Below, in pieces: positions 58,487-64,000 of a stretch of 64,000 nt of DNA; within the stretch, counting starts at the first letter, position 1, and each line of letters opens with the position of its first letter. The DNA lies in IMG/VR virus record IMGVR_UViG_3300035670_000009, positions 124,001 through 188,000 of that record; one strand, 5' to 3'. A program made the translations under genes and the position numbers. This DNA comes from a virus. The notes beneath the pieces were generated by a model. The model ran no database searches. It worked only from the letters and a program-made list of their open reading frames with translations, and was not told the origin of the DNA.

Positions 58487-59784
58487 GTCTTTGTGCGCGG
58501 AAAAAAGGCCGGGTGATGTGCCTGGTGCTGCTTTACCAATTCTCGCGGAGCGTACCGCCGCATTTGGGCAAACACGAACTGCATCGTGCTGTCCTCTGGC
58601 GCCATCGGCGGTTGAAACAAATATTTCACCGCGCACGCCGTCACTTCGTGCCCGACCGCGGCAAGCTGCACGTCATATTCTATTGGCGCGCAGACGGGTT
58701 GCCCACGGTACACGTCCACGACGCGCCCCATAACATCGTAATTAAACACTTCCAATTCCGTGCCGATGTACGTCAACGGATAAAGCGTTGGTCGAAATGG
58801 CTCAAGTTGCGTCGGCATTGCGCAATAGATGTACGGTAAAGTAACGCCCGTTGCGGCGGCAAAAGTGTTAACGCTTTTGCCTGTGCCTTGCAAATCGACA
58901 AACAGACATTTTGGCGTTTGCGCCGCAGCTTGCGCGTAAGCACGAAAAGCCGGAGAAGGATCTTCGTACGTTTGGCGGCTGGCGTAGAACGTGGCCGTGT
59001 CAATGCTCGGGTAAAGGGCGTTGTACACCCGCTGAAGCAGACACGTGTCGCGCGATAAAAACCACAAATGACGATAACCATGTTCGGTTACGTACTGGTG
59101 TAACCGGGCGGCGCATAGCATCAGAAACGGAAGGTTGAATTGCGCTTGTTTGTTCCACACGCTCCAACGCGGATCAGGGCGATAGTACGGATTCTGCAAC
59201 CGCACACAGCGGGAAATACCCACAACGTCCCAGTGCCCCGCGGCATGCAGCATCTTGTCAAACCCGGTAGCTTCACCTCCCCTATAGATAACGGCGGGAA
59301 AACCATAGCGGCGAGCCTGCTCATAATCTGCAAAACGGTTGTCGCCAGTGTGCGCTCGTATTTTGCGCGTTTTACGCCTCAACTCTTTCCAGACCGTTCC
59401 GTGGTGCTTGCCGCCGTAAGTCGCGACGATCTCGACCGGCGGTAAGCCGATGCAATCCGCCAACTGCCGAATTTCCGCCGCGTTGAAATACGTGTCCGTT
59501 ACAACAAGATCGTTCGCAGCAACTCCGGAGACGTTTTCGAGAATCGGAAACGCCAACCGCTGTTCCCATTGCCACTCTTGGTTTTGCAACTCGTTAATGC
59601 GGTGGCTAGACCACCCCGTCATTTGCCGCAACGCCCGGTAGATGTCGTCGAAAGTCTTGTCACTCTTTTGCTCTGCCTGTTGTCGGAGCCGGGAAAATTC
59701 TTCGCCGCCGATTAGCTCGAAGACCCGATATGGCGCGCCGCAGGCACGACCAAGCAGCGTGTCGAAAAAATCCCAGCTTCGCAT
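58483..59784 (-). CDS. HAD-like hydrolase of a glycan cluster (433 aa)
   Basis: A 433-aa protein whose first ~160 residues look like a HAD phosphatase: WDFFDTLLGR (motif I, D5 and D8), VVTDTYFNAAEI (motif II), GKHHGTVWKELR (motif III Lys) and HTGDNRFADYEQARRYG (motif IV). The second half (about 200-433) is of unknown type, with VTLPYIYCAMPTQLEPF. Such HAD-plus-unknown proteins often occur in polysaccharide loci. The specific substrate is unknown. Followed by GT25 with a 4-nt overlap. Confidence 0.65.
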   Translation of the reverse strand: MRSWDFFDTLLGRACGAPYRVFELIGGEEFSRLRQQAEQKSDKTFDDIYRALRQMTGWSSHRINELQNQEWQWEQRLAFPILENVSGVAANDLVVTDTYFNAAEIRQLADCIGLPPVEIVATYGGKHHGTVWKELRRKTRKIRAHTGDNRFADYEQARRYGFPAVIYRGGEATGFDKMLHAAGHWDVVGISRCVRLQNPYYRPDPRWSVWNKQAQFNLPFLMLCAARLHQYVTEHGYRHLWFLSRDTCLLQRVYNALYPSIDTATFYASRQTYEDPSPAFRAYAQAAAQTPKCLFVDLQGTGKSVNTFAAATGVTLPYIYCAMPTQLEPFRPTLYPLTYIGTELEVFNYDVMGRVVDVYRGQPVCAPIEYDVQLAAVGHEVTACAVKYLFQPPMAPEDSTMQFVFAQMRRYAPRELVKQHQAHHPAFFPRTKT

Positions 59785-59839
59785 GACGTGGGGTCCTGCA
59801 GCATTTACGTGTGCGGGTTCATTTTAGCGCCCGCGGCGC
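59785..59839. other. 55-bp gap
   Basis: Contains the AGGA ribosome site of the HAD gene and no other clear element. Confidence 0.4.
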
Positions 59840-60868
59840 CTACGCTACTGGTCGTAAAACACGCCACACGTCGGCCAGTCGGACCTCGGCGAGCCAGCAG
59901 TCAGTGTCATGGTGGCCAAAAGAAATGAGCAAATTGTCTTGTTTACGCGCCAGTCCGGCAGCGAATTCCACGCTCAAAGGCGTCAAAAAGTGAAAAGGCG
60001 GCGAAACAGCAACCGCGGCCAGCGGATCTCGGCGGTAAAGCACGAAACGGTGCAAATATGCGCGGTGATACCCGTGCCGCCGTTCTTTGGCGTTCGGCAC
60101 GTTAAGCAGCGTCTCGTGCACTACCCCGATCGCGTGTTCTTGGTCGATGTTGACGATTTGCGTGCCGCCGCGCGCGCGGTTTAACACCGCAGGCGTGGCT
60201 GTCGGGGCATCGTAAGTAAATTCTCGGCCGCTTTCGCTAACGCGGCATTGCACTGTAGCGGCGGGACTGTACAGCCAGGCGAGCGCGCCCTCAATCGGCA
60301 TCCAGTTTTTCTCATTCTGTGGGCCGCGGCCGGGCAAAATGCTCAATCGCGTCCAATTGAACGCAGCGTCGAAAAACATCAGACCGATGCGCACCAACAA
60401 CTCGCCGTTATGCGAACACTCCGGCACGTCCGCAAAAGACGCGCTGGCAAACCAATTTCCGCCGACCTGAAACAGTCTGGCATCTTCGGGGCCAAAACTG
60501 GAGAAAAAAGAGGCGGCGGTAGGTCGTTCGAGCGCCTGCACATGTTTGATTTCCGCCAGCTCCAGCCGATCAGTGACGGTTACGATCACCAGCTCTGAGT
60601 GCGTGGGAAATCCCTTTACGACCGGCCAGGAAGCGTACCGCACCGCGCAGCGGTACCCGCCTGCCGGATGCGCGCAAATGCTGGGATTTTTGTAGGTCCA
60701 ACCCGGGTGCCGCGACACAATCTTCATCGGGTAGTAATGGCTGCCCACCAACCGATCGAGACTATCGGCGTGCGCAGCAAGTTCCAGCCGCAACGCGTCC
60801 TGCTCTGGCGCAGTTGCAGGCAGCGCCACGAGACGACGTTCAATCTCGGCGGCAGCGGCGTTCTGCAT
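59840..60868 (-). CDS. GH130-like beta-propeller glycan enzyme (342 aa)
   Basis: A 342-aa protein that resembles the five-bladed GH43/GH130-related proteins. The N-terminal helix is followed by blades with YKNPSICAHPAGGYRCAVRY and VPECSHNGELLVRIGLM. An EKNWMPIEGALAWLYSP motif is similar to the conserved E-K-N-W of mannoside phosphorylase-like proteins. Later comes LSVEFAAGLARKQDNLLISF with GHHDTDCWL. These act on glycosides or sugar phosphates. Assigned to family by pattern only; no catalytic acid has been identified here. Confidence 0.6.
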   Translation of the reverse strand: MQNAAAAEIERRLVALPATAPEQDALRLELAAHADSLDRLVGSHYYPMKIVSRHPGWTYKNPSICAHPAGGYRCAVRYASWPVVKGFPTHSELVIVTVTDRLELAEIKHVQALERPTAASFFSSFGPEDARLFQVGGNWFASASFADVPECSHNGELLVRIGLMFFDAAFNWTRLSILPGRGPQNEKNWMPIEGALAWLYSPAATVQCRVSESGREFTYDAPTATPAVLNRARGGTQIVNIDQEHAIGVVHETLLNVPNAKERRHGYHRAYLHRFVLYRRDPLAAVAVSPPFHFLTPLSVEFAAGLARKQDNLLISFGHHDTDCWLAEVRLADVWRVLRPVA

Positions 60869-60871
60869 GAT

Positions 60872-61291
60872 TTAGAGCGGCTCAGGGCGCCACACGGCGG
60901 CAGGATCGACAGCGCCGAATTCAACCACGGGAAGAGTTTCCGTAACCGATTGCCGCGCCCTAAACGCGTCGAGCCACTCCAGATCGGCGCGGCCAACCAA
61001 CTCCGGCAGGTCGTCGATCCAAATGTCGACCAGCAACCCCCGAGCTTCGGCAGCCGCCCGCTTCGGACGGTGACTGGTGAAAACTAGCGCAGCCAAAAGC
61101 TGCAGTGTCGGCGCGCCGATCACGTCGGCGACCAAGGCGCGGTTCTCTGGCGTATCGTGCCGCGCCGTAACCAGGCACACAGCGTGGCCGCGACGACCGG
61201 CGAGCTGCACAAACAAGCGCCAGAACTCGATGTCCGATGTGAACGTGCAGTCAAAATCCAGCGCGATCGTCGTGTTGCGGCGCGGCGTCAT
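60872..61291 (-). CDS. Small HAD-type phosphatase-like protein (139 aa)
   Basis: A 139-aa protein with HAD motif I ALDFDCTFTSD (Asp12, Asp14) and a later CLVTARHDTPENR (motif II-like Thr). Toward the C-terminus it has DIWIDDLPELVG (motif IV Asp pair). It lacks a cap domain. Could act on sugar phosphates or nucleotides; the neighbours are glycan enzymes. Start overlaps the upstream stop (TAATG). Confidence 0.7.
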   Translation of the reverse strand: MTPRRNTTIALDFDCTFTSDIEFWRLFVQLAGRRGHAVCLVTARHDTPENRALVADVIGAPTLQLLAALVFTSHRPKRAAAEARGLLVDIWIDDLPELVGRADLEWLDAFRARQSVTETLPVVEFGAVDPAAVWRPEPL

Positions 61292-61557
61292 TAGTGCCAG
61301 TCACTCAGGTGTTTCACGGCGATGTAGGTGCCCGCAAACGCGCCGCAGGCAAGCGGAATCAAGTACCAGGGATTGTGAAGATAGCTCATCACGCCATACG
61401 CGCCCAGGCTGTAAAGCGCAGAGCTGATAAAACTAGCTGCGAGCACCTGTTTGCGGCTCACGCAGAGCACGTACAGCGCGTACAGAATGTCGAACACGAC
61501 GTAGACGACGAACACGATCGCCGCCATAAACCAGCTGAACTCGCCTGCCGCGTCCAT
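61291..61557 (-). CDS. Three-helix small membrane protein (88 aa)
   Basis: An 88-aa protein with three hydrophobic helices: WFMAAIVFVVYVVFDILYAL, SFISSALYSLGAYGVMSYL and LIPLACGAFAGTYIAV. It is in the middle of the glycan module between two soluble enzymes. It could be a small transporter, flippase-like or anchor protein, but no family is claimed. Confidence 0.65.
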   Translation of the reverse strand: MDAAGEFSWFMAAIVFVVYVVFDILYALYVLCVSRKQVLAASFISSALYSLGAYGVMSYLHNPWYLIPLACGAFAGTYIAVKHLSDWH

Positions 61558-61573
61558 GGTATTACCCTGCCCC

Positions 61574-62554
61574 TTACGTTTTCGGCTCGTAATCGAGATG
61601 CGCCATGTAACGCTCGATCTGCCGGGCCACGTCGTCCACGGTGATTAACGACATGCAGTAGGCGATCCACTGCCCGTCTTCCATCGCGACCGGGATCTCG
61701 CAAAGACTCTTGTCTTTGCCGTCTTTATCGCCCAGCGTCACGACACGGCTTTTCCAGCACCCGCCCTGGCTGCAGCAGTTGAGCATGCCGCAGGTGTGCA
61801 GAAACTGGTGACTGGGGCCCTGCTCCCAATGCGCCGGTTCGCGCCCGCCCGCAATCGTAATGTTGGCGCGATAGGCCCGCTTGAAACGCGGATGCGCGGG
61901 AACAGCGTACGCCAGGTGCATGGGAAAGCTGACACCAGAGATTACGCCGAACGAGTTGTACACAAGCCGAATGAGCTGCCGCGCGTTTGTTTTCCCCACG
62001 AAGTTCAACACATTGGGCCCTGAAAGCACAGGATGACGGTGCTCTTTAGAGCCGACTTGCGCAAACCATAGGTTAGGAAACCGCTCAACCAGCTCTTGGT
62101 AGCGCTTGAAACTCCAGGCCTTGGCCGTGTAATCCAACTTGTGCCCGGCGTTGATCACCCAATATGGCACGTCACGTTTAAGAATCTCGTGAACGCCGGA
62201 ATACCACTGAGCCTCTTGCTCAGTGATTGGCAAGAAATCCTGAAACCGACTGGAGCGGATCGGAACGCCCAGCTTTCGGCTGAGATCTTCGCTGAACGAC
62301 TCGACAAAGCGAACCGGATGAGTGTTGCTGCGGTGGATACTGGGATACTCGACCCGAATCTTTTTCACTTCGGGGTCGTTCTTGTCGAGCGGCGTGATCA
62401 GCGAATTGCCGTAAAAGATATCTTTGACCGAGCAATCGACGTCGGTAAGAAATGCGCCGGGATGCGTCTCGTGAAGACTCGTAACAGCGTGCAACAGCAT
62501 CACCAAGTCGCCCGGACTTTGAAAATTCTGAAACACGACTTTAAGCGGCGCCAT
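61574..62554 (-). CDS. GT9-like (heptosyltransferase-type) glycosyltransferase (326 aa)
   Basis: A 326-aa protein (from ATG 62554; AGGAG 4 nt upstream). It has a GT-B feel: KVVFQNFQSPGDLVMLLHAV at the N-terminus resembles the GT9 opening. A C-terminal half has FVGKTNARQLIRLVYNSFGV and SGVSFPMHLAYAVP, similar to GT9 D-x-G-x-x-H-like regions. A Cys-rich segment (TCGMLNCCSQGGC) lies near residue 265. GT9 enzymes add heptose or related sugars to LPS core. The call is by resemblance, with moderate confidence. Confidence 0.65.
   Translation of the reverse strand: MAPLKVVFQNFQSPGDLVMLLHAVTSLHETHPGAFLTDVDCSVKDIFYGNSLITPLDKNDPEVKKIRVEYPSIHRSNTHPVRFVESFSEDLSRKLGVPIRSSRFQDFLPITEQEAQWYSGVHEILKRDVPYWVINAGHKLDYTAKAWSFKRYQELVERFPNLWFAQVGSKEHRHPVLSGPNVLNFVGKTNARQLIRLVYNSFGVISGVSFPMHLAYAVPAHPRFKRAYRANITIAGGREPAHWEQGPSHQFLHTCGMLNCCSQGGCWKSRVVTLGDKDGKDKSLCEIPVAMEDGQWIAYCMSLITVDDVARQIERYMAHLDYEPKT
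62417..62424. repeat. AGATATCT dispersed palindrome, copy 13
   Basis: Symmetric over 12 bp (AAAGATATCTTT, 62415-62426). It is coding, in the Asp-Ile-Phe frame of the GT9-like gene. Confidence 0.7.
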
Positions 62555-62567
62555 GGTACTCCTGCGT

Positions 62568-63962
62568 TCACGTGAGACTGAATTGGTGTTCGATCTTGTC
62601 GGCGTTGTAAATAAACGGCCCAGCAAGCACGCCGTCTGATCTTGGCAGCATGATTGTCGCTGTTTGCCCAAGATGCGTCTTTAAAATCATCCGCTCAGCA
62701 ATAACCGTCCAGAACGTCTCATTACTGCTCGCGGGCGCTAAACGGCCGCTTGGCGTCAGTTTAGTGTCCATCAAATGAGCGCCGTCGCCGCGAAGAAACC
62801 GCACTGTCGGCGCCTGTGTAAACGCCAAGAACTTCTTTTCGGTCAAGTAGTCCAGCCACGACGTCTGCACAATATTCATTTTCGGCGTCTGCGCCAGTGC
62901 CGCCAGAAGATGAGCCCTGATCGTTGGAACGTCGAGAAAATAATCCAGTTGCCAGTGCGCAATTGCCGCGTGCTCTTCCGCAGCGGAAAACATCGGCGCC
63001 GTATCTGCGCACATCCACGTCAGCGTGGCTTCCTCTGTGTAAGGCACAATCCCGTACCTGTGCTGATGCATCTTGCGCACGATCATTTCCGTCTCGTCGG
63101 TGTAGAACCGGTCGGCGGCGCCGATGCACATCGCCAACACGCCGGGCGCGACGGCGAACACGTGCGAGCTACCTGCGCCTGTCAGCAGGCGGCAGTTGTT
63201 GAATAGCGTCGTAAGAATTTGCAGTGCCATGAAATGCGTGCCGTGCTTCCGCACCAGATCGCGCTGCATTGTTTTGTCGAGACCCGCGAGCGGCGTGCCG
63301 GACTCTTGCAACACACGCAGGCGGGCATTGAATTTACCGAACTTCTCTTTGACCTCGCACCAAAACGCGTTGCGGGGCAGCTCGTGTTTAGCGTTGAGGG
63401 CGTGAAAAGTCTCGAGGCTCGACTCCCGCAGGAATATGCGGCAGTCGCTAAATTGCGCAATCACGTGCTCAGCAGAATAGTGGCCGTAAATCGCGCGCCA
63501 CGGCGATTTGTACCGGCGGCGCGCGTCTGGAATTTTGTCCGCTGCGATTGGCAGGGCGTCCCAGGGCAGGTCGTCGTGCTTATAGATATCTTTCCAACCG
63601 GCGAGCTGGTCAAACCCTTTAGTGCTCGTCGAAAACGTCGAGAACCAGCCGAACATGGCGTCCAGCGAGCCTTTTTGCAGAATCACCGCGTCTGAAAACA
63701 TGCCAAAAAACGGCAACTGGTTTTCGTGACCGATCGAAATCAGCTTGATCTTGTGCTCGCGGCAGAACAGCGCCAGCTTGAAAAGATGTACGTTCAGCCA
63801 CGCTTCGTGATGATGCGGCGCGACGATGATGGCGCTGTCGTACGCGCGTTCTGGATAGAGATCCAGATAAACGTGAGGCCGGTCATTCCCCGGTACGTCG
63901 TACGGCGTGAACGTAGCGTCGGGAATACTGACGATTTGTTGAATTGCAGTGACTGGTAACAT
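62568..63962 (-). CDS. Unknown 464-aa protein of the glycan module
   Basis: A 464-aa protein with mixed alpha/beta sequence. It has AYDSAIIVAPHHHEAWLNVH near residue 40, a helical middle KFGKFNARLRVLQESGTPLA and RLLTGAGSSHVFAVAPGVLA near residue 260, a glycine-rich turn as seen in GT-B enzymes. Its neighbours are glycosyltransferases, so it may be a transferase of unrecognised type. The ATG at 63962 follows an upstream stop by 5 nt. No firm family. Confidence 0.55.
   Translation of the reverse strand: MLPVTAIQQIVSIPDATFTPYDVPGNDRPHVYLDLYPERAYDSAIIVAPHHHEAWLNVHLFKLALFCREHKIKLISIGHENQLPFFGMFSDAVILQKGSLDAMFGWFSTFSTSTKGFDQLAGWKDIYKHDDLPWDALPIAADKIPDARRRYKSPWRAIYGHYSAEHVIAQFSDCRIFLRESSLETFHALNAKHELPRNAFWCEVKEKFGKFNARLRVLQESGTPLAGLDKTMQRDLVRKHGTHFMALQILTTLFNNCRLLTGAGSSHVFAVAPGVLAMCIGAADRFYTDETEMIVRKMHQHRYGIVPYTEEATLTWMCADTAPMFSAAEEHAAIAHWQLDYFLDVPTIRAHLLAALAQTPKMNIVQTSWLDYLTEKKFLAFTQAPTVRFLRGDGAHLMDTKLTPSGRLAPASSNETFWTVIAERMILKTHLGQTATIMLPRSDGVLAGPFIYNADKIEHQFSLT
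63584..63591. repeat. AGATATCT dispersed palindrome, copy 14
   Basis: Flanked as TATAGATATCTTTC. It gives Lys-Asp-Ile-Tyr in the 464-aa protein. Confidence 0.7.
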
Positions 63963-63967
63963 GCACT

Positions 63968-64000
63968 TTAATCCACACTGACGTTGTGCCGCGCCACAAA
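63968..64000 (-). CDS. C-terminal end of a gene starting beyond the right edge
   Basis: Ten codons (ending RHNVSVD) followed by TAA are open to the right edge. The 5-nt spacing to the next ATG fits the operon style. Too short to name. Confidence 0.4.
   Translation of the reverse strand, partial: FVARHNVSVD

Noticed and set aside
51412-61557. Start-codon hairpins of the form GCC-ATGGAC-GGC at 51412 and similar sequences at 56417 and 61557
   Set aside because: They arise from Met-Asp at the N-terminus (ATGGAC) and have only 2-3 bp stems, so they are not counted in the hairpin family.
1-64000. tRNA genes, CRISPR arrays, insertion sequences, integrase or attachment sites
   Set aside because: Reading both strands I saw no cloverleaf with a T-arm GTTCRA, no spaced repeats, no transposase or integrase motif. 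A dedicated tRNA search was not possible.

Overview
The window is one gene-dense block of a large tailed phage with a contractile tail (myovirus morphology). Every gene I can support lies on the minus strand, so transcription runs from position 64000 towards position 1. Evidence for a phage: a tail sheath, tail tube, tape measure, GpW/gp25-like and J-like baseplate proteins, a major capsid protein, a scaffold-like protein and a prohead-protease-like protein, packed with TAATG/ATGA overlaps and small gaps. The host is probably Gram-negative, because the right end holds a set of LPS-type sugar enzymes (GT25, GT9); this is inference. No integrase, portal, large terminase or replication gene is visible, so the window is a slice of a larger genome. 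The size of the virion module suggests a large phage.

Layout from right to left, which is the direction of transcription. (1) 57.8-64 kb: glycan module with an unknown 464-aa protein, a GT9-like transferase, a small membrane protein, two HAD-type proteins, a GH130-like beta-propeller and a GT25 transferase. (2) 47-57.5 kb: many small membrane proteins, a holin-like protein, a membrane-anchored PAS protein, a 2H phosphoesterase-like protein, a matrixin-type metalloprotease with a cysteine-switch propeptide, and a papain-like cysteine protease. (3) 40-47.5 kb: a multisubunit RNA polymerase built in an unusual way. Beta is fused to the N-terminal half of beta-prime, including NADFDGD, and the C-terminal half of beta-prime is a separate gene beyond two small genes. 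(4) 27-40 kb: head genes (791-aa protein, HTH protein, prohead-protease-like protein, scaffold-like protein, decoration-like proteins, major capsid protein). (5) 1-27 kb: neck, sheath, tube, spike, tail chaperones with a possible -1 frameshift, tape measure, hub, a sigma-70 family factor inside the baseplate operon, baseplate wedge and fibre-like proteins running off the left edge.

The most interesting features are: the split and fused RNA polymerase together with a sigma factor, both embedded among virion genes, which could form a phage-specific holoenzyme, possibly carried in the particle; 14 dispersed copies of the palindrome AGATATCT, in all three reading frames and therefore probably selected at DNA level; a family of hairpins ahead of highly expressed structural genes that hold the Shine-Dalgarno sequence in a hexaloop (A-Y-G-G-A-G); and a phage protease resembling animal matrix metalloproteases.

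All calls come from reading the sequence by eye. No database search, folding program or statistics program was run.
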